DNA from: an uncultured Sutterella sp.
Lineage (GTDB): Bacteria; Pseudomonadota; Gammaproteobacteria; Burkholderiales; Burkholderiaceae_F
DNA: 64,000 nt
Direction of reading: 5' to 3'
NCBI GenBank assembly: GCA_958347955.1
Contig: CATVXH010000006.1
Location: 34,998 to 98,997, forward strand
Shown in pieces: positions 18,627 through 27,336 of the stretch. Below the pieces are notes generated by a model. That model ran no database searches, was not told the origin of the DNA, and saw only the letters and a program-made list of their open reading frames with translations. Position 1 is the first letter of the stretch, and each line of letters begins with the position of its first letter. The position numbers and the translations under genes were made by a program.

Positions 18627-18810
18627 TGAAATAAGGTCGTAGTTTCGAAATTTTGATTTTCATTTTTTTAAATACTTGACAGAAATGAGGATCAAAAGGA
18701 ACAAACGTTATTCTGAAGAATTAAAAATCAACCTTCATCCGTGTCCAAAACGGATGAATCTCAACTTAGCGTTGCCGAGATCGGTTACAAAACACTAAAT
18801 CGTTGATCTA
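18627..18810 (+). mobile_element. IS3-like insertion sequence remnant (left end)
   Basis: The first 66 bases are nearly identical to the last 67 bases of the window (63934-64000), with about four substitutions and one indel. They lead into a start codon at 18685 followed by MRIKRNKRYSEELKI, which resembles the N-terminus of an IS3-family OrfA. That frame stops after 37 codons, and the neighbouring frame holds a further piece (ESQLSVAEIGYK), so the element is frameshifted and truncated. It marks the left edge of the AT-rich island. Confidence 0.6.
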
Positions 18811-18886
18811 CTGCTCTTAGATGGACAGTAGTGTTCAAAAATCGCATTGCATTCACAGCGTTCCAAGATAGGGTTTTACTCCAAAA

Positions 18887-19882
18887 TCATCTTTTTCTAC
18901 TGTTTTGATTAAAGGTCTCAAGATACTTTCGGGCTGCTATTAAAAATTTTGGAGCCATTTCACAATACCAACTGAAAAATTCATTCCATCCTTTTTCTGT
19001 TCCTTTGATATTACCTGGGGTTTCAACATAGATTCTCAGAGTATGCTTCCCTTCCCCATGCCAAATTAATTCATGACCGATTTCTCGTTCAAAGTCTTGC
19101 TTATGAGCAGATAGGTAATCATAAAAATCTCTATTCCAAACAGTTAACTCTGTTCCTATGACTTTACGCTGAGTATTTACCAGGCAACCTACAGCAAAAG
19201 AAGCTGATCCCGCCCGTAATGTTAACCAATGTTGTGGTTTTGTCTCAGGAATACGGAAATATTTTTTAAATTCTTCTTGATTTTGCAAATACTCAACAAA
19301 TGCGTCCCAATATCGTAATTGCAGTGCTTTTGTTTCCGTTAAGTTTTTATTCGACCGCATTTTTCTTTCCCATTCATTTGGCTTTTCGATTAACTCGAAC
19401 TTTACCGCTGGACGAGATTGACCAATACGTAAAACCTTAATTTGCACAAGGTAGAAACCCATGTCCTCATCAGTATGTTCATTGAGCCATTGGATAGCCT
19501 GCTGATGTTCATTGCGAGCTTCCTCAACAATCCAAACAATAATTTGTGCTTTCTTACCAGCTGCGTAGGTTATGAGTTTCCCAAGATGGTCATGATTTGT
19601 TTCTGTTAACTGATTTTCAATGATGACCATCTTGACCCCATCATCATCCTCAGTTGTAGCCAAAATATCTACAGAAAAAGCCCCCACAGAGGATTCTGTC
19701 TCACTAAGTTGTAGATTTCTGCCTATTGCCTCTCCAAGTAGTTCTAAGTTTTCTGATTCACTGAGCCAAGGAGTGAAATTTCTAGCTTCATCTGGCCAAA
19801 TAGATCGTAGATCATCAACCACTTCAATTTGGTCAAGCTCAACCTTCGTATGCTTAGTCATACCATTTATTCCATGCATCAA
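18887..19882 (-). CDS. DUF4268-type PD-(D/E)XK nuclease-like protein
   Basis: A 331-residue protein resembling DUF4268 proteins often found beside restriction systems. The N-terminal third has NFTPWLSESENLELLGEAIG, then the nuclease-like core VDILATTEDDDGVKMVIIENQ, which gives a D ... E-x-Q pattern, and DHLGKLITYAAG. The usual lysine of PD-(D/E)XK is replaced by glutamine (ENQ), as is common in this group. The C-terminal half is the DUF4268 region. Catalysis is unproven. Two starts are possible: ATG at 19882 or ATG at 19861 (MTKHTKVELDQ). It lies divergent from a second nuclease-like gene in the island. Confidence 0.75.
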   Translation of the reverse strand: MMHGINGMTKHTKVELDQIEVVDDLRSIWPDEARNFTPWLSESENLELLGEAIGRNLQLSETESSVGAFSVDILATTEDDDGVKMVIIENQLTETNHDHLGKLITYAAGKKAQIIVWIVEEARNEHQQAIQWLNEHTDEDMGFYLVQIKVLRIGQSRPAVKFELIEKPNEWERKMRSNKNLTETKALQLRYWDAFVEYLQNQEEFKKYFRIPETKPQHWLTLRAGSASFAVGCLVNTQRKVIGTELTVWNRDFYDYLSAHKQDFEREIGHELIWHGEGKHTLRIYVETPGNIKGTEKGWNEFFSWYCEMAPKFLIAARKYLETFNQNSRKR

Positions 19883-20073
19883 TCTCTATCCAAAGGGTGA
19901 ATCTCCAGTAAAGGTAAATTCTTAACAATTTTAATTGTTTCTAAACTGACGGTAATCACTTTTAGGAACAGCTCAAGCGGGTACCGTTCGTTACCTTGTT
20001 CGGCAGCGTACTCTATGTGAACGAATAAAAAACTTCCTTTATATGTTCACTTAGGGTATTATTCTTGAATATG

Positions 20074-20089
20074 CGAACAAATTTGTTCG
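20074..20089. promoter_or_regulatory. Perfect 16-bp palindrome, candidate operator
   Basis: CGAACAAATTTGTTCG lies in the 247-base divergent region between the two nuclease-like genes. About 45 bases upstream, GTGAAC and GTTCAC form a wider related inverted repeat. This resembles a repressor operator or recombinase site; no partner protein is assigned. Confidence 0.45.
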
Positions 20090-20129
20090 AAGATAATCCT
20101 TAATGGATTGAATGATGATGGAGGACATC

Positions 20130-20991
20130 ATGTCTACCCCAAAGACGATTAATTTTTCACCTGTGAATTCTGTTAGCTTGAAAAAGCATCCAGAAATCAA
20201 TGAATCCTGGGTACAGCAAGTTTTATATGATACTGGGTTTAAGTCCAACCATTACAGCTAGAGATAAAGAGCGAATTCAGCCTTCTGGTGGCAGATTAGA
20301 TCTCTTATTACAAGACGAAGAAACCAATGTTCGTTACGAAGTAGAAGTTCAATTAGGGGCAACGGACGAAACCCATATCATCAGAACTATCGAATATTGG
20401 GACGTAGAGCGGAAACGTTATCCACAATACGATCATGTTGCTGTCATTGTCGCAGAAGACATTACTGCCCGATTCTTTAACGTCATTTCATTATTCAATT
20501 CTGCAATTCCATTGATTGCATTAAAAATGACGGCTGTTCAGAACTCTGATGGAAGTATTGGTCTTCTTTTTACGAAAGTTTTAGATCTTGCTACCCCAGA
20601 ATCAGAAGAAGATGATCAAACTGTTGAACAAACAGATAGAACGTACTGGGAAAAGCGATCCTCTAAAGATATTTTGCGGTGTGCGGACAAAGTGCTTGAA
20701 ACAATTAAGGAGTTCGAACCCAGAGCTGAATTAAGTTTTACTAAGTTTTATCTAGGGATTTGGATTGAAGGTAGAGCAAATAATTTTGTTGTAATACGAC
20801 CTAGACGCAATTATTTTTATGTGGATATTAAATTGGAGCGAACAGCAGCCATTAATGAACTCATTGAAAATAGCGAATTTGAAGAGTCAATATATACGAA
20901 AGAGGGGCGTTATCGTCTGCGTATGGACTCTAAGACTTCAGAAAACGGACGGCAACTGGTTAAAAAACTCATGCAGATGGCTTACGAATAG
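20130..20991 (+). pseudogene. PD-(D/E)XK nuclease-like protein, frameshifted near its N-terminus
   Basis: The main frame (from 20200) encodes ERIQPSGGRLDLLLQD, then YEVEVQLGATDETHIIRTIEYWD and YPQYDHVAVIVAEDITARF. This is a nuclease-like core (D ... E-x-Q) of a restriction-associated family. The true N-terminus lies in another frame: ATG at 20130, with GGAGG five to six bases upstream, encodes MSTPKTINFSPVNSVSLKKH and on to WVQQVLYD before stopping at 20261. The two frames meet near 20232, where a few bases appear to be missing (expected ...DxPSILGL...). The gene is therefore probably inactive, or makes a protein lacking about 35 residues from a start with no ribosome site. Confidence 0.75.
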
Positions 20992-20999
20992 TAAAAATT

Positions 21000-21572
21000 A
21001 TGTCTATTGCGGCAAAAGTGGGCTATGCCCGTGTTAGTAGTTCCGATCAACATTTAGATCGTCAACTCGCTCAATTCGAAAAATTAGGGGTTGATAAAGT
21101 TTTTTCTGACAAAGTTTCTGGGAAAAATACTGATCGTCCGGGGTTTCAACAAATGATTGAATTTGTCCGTGATGGGGACGAACTCTATGTATGCAGCATG
21201 GATCGTATGGCTAGAAACTTAAAGGATTTGCTTTCAATTACGGAATCGCTACAGAAAAAAGGTGTTTCGATCCATTTTTTAAAAGAAAATATCTCGTTAA
21301 TTCCCAAAGGCGAAAGTTCAGCCATGACCAAACTCTTGATGGCAATGATGGGAGCAGTCGCAGAGTTTGAACGTTCATTGATTTTAGAAAGACAACGAGA
21401 AGGTATTGAACTGGCCAAACTGAGAAAGGCTTATAAGGGAAGAGTCCCAATCAATCCAGAAAAGATAAAAAAAGCCCGATCATTAATTAACGAAGGTGTT
21501 TCCAAGTCAGTTGTAGCTCGGAAATTAGGGATTGGACGGACAACTTTATATAAATATTTAAAAACGCCATAA
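21000..21572 (+). CDS. Serine recombinase (resolvase/invertase family)
   Basis: Small serine recombinase of 190 residues. The catalytic serine lies in GYARVSSSDQHLDRQ near residue 13, followed by SMDRMARNLKDLL, which carries the conserved arginines, and the long helix E segment MGAVAEFERSLILERQREGI. A C-terminal helix-turn-helix (SKSVVARKLGIGRTTLYKYL) binds DNA. Such enzymes resolve cointegrates or invert DNA segments. It begins eight bases after the frameshifted nuclease gene and 33 bases before hsdR, so it is embedded in the restriction island. Whether it acts on sites here is unknown; the palindrome at 20074 is one candidate. Confidence 0.9.
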   Translation: MSIAAKVGYARVSSSDQHLDRQLAQFEKLGVDKVFSDKVSGKNTDRPGFQQMIEFVRDGDELYVCSMDRMARNLKDLLSITESLQKKGVSIHFLKENISLIPKGESSAMTKLLMAMMGAVAEFERSLILERQREGIELAKLRKAYKGRVPINPEKIKKARSLINEGVSKSVVARKLGIGRTTLYKYLKTP

Positions 21573-21604
21573 TTAAAAGAAAATCTAACCTCAAGAGGCA
21601 AAAA

Positions 21605-24600
21605 ATGCCGGTAGAAACAAATCTTCTAGAAAATCATTACGAAGAAGCTATTATTGAACACTTAATGGGGCTTGGATATCAACATCTTTTCGGACCAGAT
21701 GTTCCCAGAACTTCAGCTTTTTACCGTGATGTATTTTTAGTCGACGTGTTGGAAGAAGCTTTAATCAGAATCAACCGAGAACTACCTAAAGGTGCCATTA
21801 AAGAGGCACTCCGCATTATTTCCTCTATTGATCAAGGAAGTTTATACGCCCGAAATCAAACATTCTTTGAGTATCTGGTTTCAGGTGTTCCTGTAAATAT
21901 TTTTGTAAACAATGAACAGAGAACTGAACGTGTATGGTTGCTGGATTTTGAACATCCCTCAAGCAATACATTCCATATAGTTAATCAATGGAGTTTTGTT
22001 GAAAATGAACCTAAACGACCAGACGTTATATTATTTGTTAATGGGATGCCTCTTGTCGTCTTTGAACTGAAATCTCCATCTCGAGAAGATGTGGATTCAT
22101 CAGATGCCTACTTACAAATCAGAAATTATCTTCATGCGATCCCCTCTTTATTTGTTCCCAACGTTTTTTGTGTTTTAAGTGATTTAGCTGACACCAGAGT
22201 TGGGACTATCACGGCAAATGAAGATCGTTATGTCCAATGGAAAACTGTTGATGGAGATTATTCCAAAAATAAATGGGCTGATTATCGAACAATGCTTGAC
22301 GGCATGTGTTCTAAAGAGAGATTGCTAGATATCATCCAGAATTTTGTTTGTTTTAGTAACACATCTGAGTCAACAATCAAAATTCTAGCGGCTTACCACC
22401 AATATTTTGCAGTAAAAAAAGCTGTACAAAGCACAATAAAGGCGATAAATAGTGATGGGAAAGCCGGCGTCTTTTGGCATACACAAGGTAGCGGGAAATC
22501 TTTATCTATGGTTTTCTTTGCGCACCTTCTTCAACAAGCAGTTAATAGTCCAACGATTGTTGTTATTACCGATCGCAATGATTTAGATAATCAACTTTTT
22601 ACTCAATTCAGCAAGTGTAAGACGTTTTTACGTCAAGAGCCTGTACAAGCTAAATCTCAGAAAGACCTCGTCAAACTTCTAGAGCATCGTGTTGCTAACG
22701 GCATCATTTTCACAACGATGCAAAAATTCATTGAAAATGAAACTGTACTGTCGACTAGAAAAAATATCATTGTCATGGCTGATGAAGCCCATCGGGGACA
22801 GTACGGAATTTTGGAAAAATTGGATAGCAAAGGAAGAATCAAAACCGGTGCTGCTGGGTGGGTTCGTCACGCATTACCTTATGCTTCATTTATTGGATTT
22901 ACGGGCACCCCCATTTCAACGCAGGATAAAAATACACGGGAAATTTTTGGAGACTACATAGATGTCTATGATATGACCCAAGCCGTTGAAGACGGCTCTA
23001 CACGTCCCGTTTATTATGAGAGTAGAGTTGTTGCATTAAAACTTGATAAGGGTACGTTAGAAGAATTAGATGAACTCTACCAAACGGCGGAAGAAACGAT
23101 TAATCAAGAAGCTCTCGAAAAAAGCAAACATACTTTCGCCAGTCTGGATGCTGTGTTAGGTTCACCTAGTACTATTCAATCTCTATGTAAAGACATCGTA
23201 GAACACTATGAAAACAATCGGGCGAACCTGCTTACAGGAAAAGCTCTGATTGTTGCATACAGTCGTGACATCGGTATCAAAATTTATAAAGAAATTCTCA
23301 GATTGCGCCCCACTTGGCAAGAAAAAGTTGCGGTTGTAATGACTGCCAGTAATCAAGACCCGGAAGAATGGCACTCCATTATCGGCACAGAACAACATAA
23401 AAAGGATTTAGCCAATAAATTTAAAGATGATGACAATCCCTTAAAAATTGCCATTGTTGTTGATATGTGGCTTACGGGGTTCGATGTCCCTTCTCTCTCC
23501 ACCATGTATGTGTTCAAACCTATGAAGGGACACAACTTGATGCAAGCAATTGCGCGTGTTAATCGAGTGTATAAGGGAAAAGAAGGAGGACTGGTTGTCG
23601 ATTATATTGGCATTGCCTCTGCTTTAAAGCAAGCCATGTCAGATTACACCAAACGAGATCAAAAGAAATACGGTGAAATGGACATTGCAAAGACGGCCTA
23701 TCCTGAATTCCAGAATAAGCTTTCTGTTTGTAGGGATATTTTCCATAACTTCAGTTATTTGGACGCTTTAAAATCCAAAAATTCCAAACAAATTACAGAT
23801 AAGGTTTTAGAGGGGGCCGATTATCTACTTTCTCCTGATAAAACTGAGGACTGTACAAATTTCTCCAATCAAGCCAAACTGATGGATCAAGCGCTCAGTC
23901 TTTGTAAAAGCCTTGCAACTAAATCCGAACAGCTAGAAGCCGCTTACTATCGAGCCGTTAGATCAGTCATCGTGAAACGCTTGTGGCAGAACCCTGACAA
24001 ACCAAAGAAAGGACCATCCCTTAAAGAGTTAAACGAACGGATTTCTCAAATTGTTGAGCAGAGTGTAAAAAGTGAGGGAGTGCTTAATCTCTTTTCTGAA
24101 AAAAATACAGAAATTTCGCTTTTTGATGAGTCCTTCTTACAAGAAATTGCAGCCATGAAGCAAAAAAATTTGGCTTTGGAGATGCTGAAGCGGTTAATTG
24201 AAGGACAAGTTCGCAAGTATCGGAAAACAAGTGTTGTGAAGGCCCAAAAATTTTCTGAATTACTTCAAAGCACTGTTAATTCATACCTCAATGGCCAACT
24301 GAGTAATGCAGAAGTAATGCAAGAGCTCTTGAATATGGCCAAAGAAATGATGGCTGACCGCAAAGAAGCTAATGAGTTGGGATTAAATAACGAAGAAATG
24401 GCCTTTTACGATGCCTTAACACAACCCAGAGCAATTAAGGACTTCTACGAAAACTCTGAGTTAATTGCAATCACTAAGGAATTGACCGAGACACTTCGCA
24501 AAAATAGCACGATTGATTGGCAGAAAAAAGAATCTGCACGAGCGAATATGAGGCGAATCATCAAACGACTGTTAAGAAAATATAAGTATCCTCCTGAAGA

Positions 24601-24670
24601 TCAACCAGAAGCCACTGAGACAATTATGCGACAATGTGAGCTTTGGGCTGACTACTCCATGGATGTTTAG
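21605..24670 (+). CDS. hsdR: Type I restriction enzyme, R subunit
   Basis: Motor and nuclease subunit of a type I restriction-modification system, 1021 residues. The N-terminal PD-(D/E)XK nuclease is visible as RPDVILFVNGMPLVVFELKSP (D ... E-x-K) near residues 140-160. Then comes the SF2 helicase with Walker A QGSGKSLSM, the DEAH box MADEAHRGQYG, GFTGTPI, and motif VI AIARVNRVYKGK. The C-terminal part is the helical HsdM-interacting region. The reading frame is intact. AGAGG precedes the ATG. It is followed after 12 bases by hsdM; the order R-M-S on one strand is usual for type I operons. Confidence 0.95.
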   Translation: MPVETNLLENHYEEAIIEHLMGLGYQHLFGPDVPRTSAFYRDVFLVDVLEEALIRINRELPKGAIKEALRIISSIDQGSLYARNQTFFEYLVSGVPVNIFVNNEQRTERVWLLDFEHPSSNTFHIVNQWSFVENEPKRPDVILFVNGMPLVVFELKSPSREDVDSSDAYLQIRNYLHAIPSLFVPNVFCVLSDLADTRVGTITANEDRYVQWKTVDGDYSKNKWADYRTMLDGMCSKERLLDIIQNFVCFSNTSESTIKILAAYHQYFAVKKAVQSTIKAINSDGKAGVFWHTQGSGKSLSMVFFAHLLQQAVNSPTIVVITDRNDLDNQLFTQFSKCKTFLRQEPVQAKSQKDLVKLLEHRVANGIIFTTMQKFIENETVLSTRKNIIVMADEAHRGQYGILEKLDSKGRIKTGAAGWVRHALPYASFIGFTGTPISTQDKNTREIFGDYIDVYDMTQAVEDGSTRPVYYESRVVALKLDKGTLEELDELYQTAEETINQEALEKSKHTFASLDAVLGSPSTIQSLCKDIVEHYENNRANLLTGKALIVAYSRDIGIKIYKEILRLRPTWQEKVAVVMTASNQDPEEWHSIIGTEQHKKDLANKFKDDDNPLKIAIVVDMWLTGFDVPSLSTMYVFKPMKGHNLMQAIARVNRVYKGKEGGLVVDYIGIASALKQAMSDYTKRDQKKYGEMDIAKTAYPEFQNKLSVCRDIFHNFSYLDALKSKNSKQITDKVLEGADYLLSPDKTEDCTNFSNQAKLMDQALSLCKSLATKSEQLEAAYYRAVRSVIVKRLWQNPDKPKKGPSLKELNERISQIVEQSVKSEGVLNLFSEKNTEISLFDESFLQEIAAMKQKNLALEMLKRLIEGQVRKYRKTSVVKAQKFSELLQSTVNSYLNGQLSNAEVMQELLNMAKEMMADRKEANELGLNNEEMAFYDALTQPRAIKDFYENSELIAITKELTETLRKNSTIDWQKKESARANMRRIIKRLLRKYKYPPEDQPEATETIMRQCELWADYSMDV

Positions 24671-24682
24671 GGATAAATTAAT

Positions 24683-26200
24683 ATGGTCAAATCCAAACAA
24701 CAAAAAGAAAATACAGCTGAAATCGGTTTCGAAAAACAAATTTGGGCCGCTGCTGATAAATTACGCGGTAATGTTGACCCCGCAGAATACAAAAATGTTG
24801 TACTAGGTTTAATTTTCTTAAAGTACATTTCAGATACCTTCGAAATCAAACATGCTCAATTGGTAGCAGAGGGAGAAAACTTCGAAGAAGACAAAGATGA
24901 GTACACAGCTGACAACATCTTCTGGGTTCCTCCCGAGGCCCGTTGGAATGTAATTGCAGAGGCTGCCCACACCCCTCAAATCGGCCTTGTGATTGACAAA
25001 GCGATGAGGAGAATTGAAGAAGAAAATCTTAAGCTTAAAGGTATTCTTCCCAAGAATTTTGCTCGTCCAGAACTCGATCAAAGACGCTTGGGTGGTGTTG
25101 TAGATTTGTTCACCAATGTTGCCATGGCTGAGGGTGGCGACTCAAAGGATATTTTAGGAAGGACTTACGAATACTGTTTGGCGAGGTTTGCGTCTCAAGA
25201 AGGGAAAAATGCTGGTCAGTTCTATACCCCTTCTTGTATTGTTAGAACATTAGTTGAGATCTTACAACCATTTAAAGGCCGAGTATACGACCCTTGTTGT
25301 GGCTCTGGCGGCATGTTTGTTCAATCGGCAAAATTTGTTAAAAATCACGCCGGAAATATCAATAACATCTCCGTCTATGGTCAAGAGTCCAATCCAACAA
25401 CCTGGAAAATGGCCATGATGAATTTGGCCATTCGTGGAATTGATGCCAATTTAGGCAAATATGCTGCCGATACATTCTTCGACGATCTACATAAAAACGA
25501 ACGTTTTGATTTCATACTAGCTAATCCCCCATTTAACTTAAAAGACTGGGGAGGGGACAAACTTGTAGATGATCCCAGATGGGATTACGGTGTTCCACCT
25601 ACTGGCAATGCTAACTTTGCTTGGCTTCAACACATGATTCACCATCTATCCTCTAAAGGGAAAATGGCTGTAGTGCTTGCTAATGGAGCTCTTTCATCAC
25701 AACAAAGTGGTGAAGGTGAAATTCGACAAAGAATTATTGAAGCCGATCTCGTAGATGGAATTGTTGCCTTACCAACTCAACTCTTTTATAGCACCCAAAT
25801 TCCTGTTTCCTTATGGTTTATCAGTAAAAACAAACAACAACCTGGTAAAACACTTTTTGTTGATGCCAGAAATTTAGGAACTATGGTTTCCCGCAAACTT
25901 CGCGAGTTGTTTGACAATGATATTGAGCGATTAGCTCAAACTTTTGAAAAATTCCATGATGGTACGCTTGAGAATCAAGCAGGGTTCTGTTATGTAGCTA
26001 CAACCGACGAAATAAGAAAACAGGACTTCATTTTGACACCAGGCCGTTATGTTGGAGTAACCACACAGGAAGATGATGGTGAGAATTTTGAAGAAAAAAT
26101 GACTCAATTAACAAAAGAACTGTCGACTTTATTTACGGAATCAGAGAATTTACAGATACAAATTAAGAAAAATTTAAAAGATCTTGGCTTCGACATATAG
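24683..26200 (+). CDS. hsdM: Type I restriction-modification DNA methyltransferase, M subunit
   Basis: Adenine-N6 methyltransferase subunit, 505 residues. Motif I appears as VYDPCCGSGGMF and the catalytic motif IV as ILANPPFNL (N-P-P-F). The N-terminal helical HsdM domain begins EIGFEKQIWAAADKLRG. The C-terminus (TKELSTLFTESENLQIQIKKNL) is the coiled part that contacts HsdS. It is intact and directly follows hsdR. With either HsdS half or a full HsdS it would form the modification enzyme. Confidence 0.95.
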   Translation: MVKSKQQKENTAEIGFEKQIWAAADKLRGNVDPAEYKNVVLGLIFLKYISDTFEIKHAQLVAEGENFEEDKDEYTADNIFWVPPEARWNVIAEAAHTPQIGLVIDKAMRRIEEENLKLKGILPKNFARPELDQRRLGGVVDLFTNVAMAEGGDSKDILGRTYEYCLARFASQEGKNAGQFYTPSCIVRTLVEILQPFKGRVYDPCCGSGGMFVQSAKFVKNHAGNINNISVYGQESNPTTWKMAMMNLAIRGIDANLGKYAADTFFDDLHKNERFDFILANPPFNLKDWGGDKLVDDPRWDYGVPPTGNANFAWLQHMIHHLSSKGKMAVVLANGALSSQQSGEGEIRQRIIEADLVDGIVALPTQLFYSTQIPVSLWFISKNKQQPGKTLFVDARNLGTMVSRKLRELFDNDIERLAQTFEKFHDGTLENQAGFCYVATTDEIRKQDFILTPGRYVGVTTQEDDGENFEEKMTQLTKELSTLFTESENLQIQIKKNLKDLGFDI

Positions 26201-26267
26201 TTATGAATTCCAAAATCTTAGGAAACTTTTTGGGTAAACGTTTAGAGTTGAAAAACATATTGATATT

Positions 26268-26741
26268 ATGAGCGAATACATATACAAACAATTAGGAGAA
26301 TTGGTAACTTTCCAAAGAGGGAAGGACTTACCAAGAACATCGATGAAAAACGGTCCATATCCTGTAATTGGATCAAATGGGATCATAGGTTACCATAATG
26401 ACTTTAATGTTCAATCGCCGTGTATTACCGTTGGTCGTAGTGGGAATGTTGGTAAGCCTTATCTGCATTTGGGGGAGGCTTGGGCTCACAACACTTGTTT
26501 ATATGTTAAAGAATTTAAAGGATGCGATCCTTTATTTATTTATTACTTACTAAAAACATTAAACCTAGAACGACAAGCTGGCGGAAGCGCTGTGCCAACG
26601 CTGAATCGGAATCATATCCACCCTCTCATAGTTAAAGTTCCTAAGTCCATAGAAGCTCAAAAATATATAGCAACTGTTTTATTCGGTTTTGATCAGCTCA
26701 TTTCACTAAACTCTCGTACAAATGATAATTTATCTTGCTAA
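26268..26741 (+). CDS. hsdS: Type I specificity subunit, N-terminal half (one target-recognition domain)
   Basis: This 157-residue protein has one target-recognition domain (MSEYIYKQLGELVTFQRGKD ... NRNHIHPLIVKVP) and the first part of the central conserved helix (VLFGFDQLISLNSRTNDNL). It then stops abruptly in an inverted-repeat sequence. A normal HsdS has two such domains and about 350-400 residues. The second half lies on the opposite strand at 26749-27331. Inverting the segment between the repeats would fuse the two in frame as ...RTNDNL-LALASTLFDQEV.... The current form may be inactive, or may dimerise to a half-S enzyme with palindromic specificity, as known for truncated HsdS proteins. 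Confidence 0.88.
   Translation: MSEYIYKQLGELVTFQRGKDLPRTSMKNGPYPVIGSNGIIGYHNDFNVQSPCITVGRSGNVGKPYLHLGEAWAHNTCLYVKEFKGCDPLFIYYLLKTLNLERQAGGSAVPTLNRNHIHPLIVKVPKSIEAQKYIATVLFGFDQLISLNSRTNDNLSC
26720..26739 (+). repeat. Left inverted repeat of the hsdS inversion unit
   Basis: AAATGATAATTTA followed by TCTTGCT. The first 13 bases and the CTTGCT are found inverted at 27313-27331, with one extra T here. The repeat encodes NDNL at the break point of HsdS. Confidence 0.75.
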
Positions 26742-26748
26742 ATTATCC

Positions 26749-27331
26749 TCAAAAAAGTTTTGACAGCAAGATATCTCGTAACTTTTCTAATCGTTTATTT
26801 TCTTCACTGTGTAATCTATACAACTTGAAGAGAGGAGCGATTTTGTTTGACAGTTCTTTAATTATCTTTTCCGAAGGAAGTACAACCTTTAAGGATTTTA
26901 GGTTTTCCTGATTAATTTTGGGTTGAACCGCACCGGTAACTATATTTTTAACACTTGTCTTTGACAACAAGAGATACAATATTTCAGTCGTAATTTCGTT
27001 TCTACCTGTCAAAACGTGGGCGTGATTATTTACCCAAAATTTACCCCAAACATATTGCAATATTGGGAAACCTTTTTCGCTGATAACAGTTCCATCTTCT
27101 CCAAGCAGTAAGTAAATACCGTCGAACAGATATTTATCAACGTAATCCATCTTGGAAGCCGCCCCATAGTATGGATAAGTTTTTTCCATGTTTTCTCGTT
27201 GCCTACTTGACAAAGGAATTCGTTTTGAATCGTGTATGTCAACAATTTGACCTAATTTTCTCTCGTTAGTGCCACTTTTACCGACTTCTTGATCGAACAA
27301 CGTCGAAGCTAGAGCAAGTAAATTATCATTT
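26749..27331 (-). pseudogene. Inverted C-terminal half of HsdS (silent second target-recognition domain)
   Basis: The minus-strand frame runs through the right inverted repeat as NDNLLALASTLFDQEVGKSG, the classic central conserved region of HsdS. It continues with a second target-recognition domain (ERKLGQIVDIHDSKRIPL ... INQENLKSLKVVLPS) and the C-terminal helix LEKLRDILLSKLF. No start codon with a ribosome site is present (TTG at 27300 is the first candidate), so in this orientation it is probably not translated. It is the partner that the inversion would join to the half at 26268. This is a silent cassette rather than a decayed gene, because the frame is clean. Confidence 0.8.
27313..27331 (-). 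repeat. Right inverted repeat of the hsdS inversion unit
   Basis: Read on the minus strand: AAATGATAATTTA followed by CTTGCT, matching 26720-26739 except for one T. It lies five bases from the stop codon of the tyrosine recombinase. Confidence 0.75.
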
Positions 27332-27336
27332 ACCAG

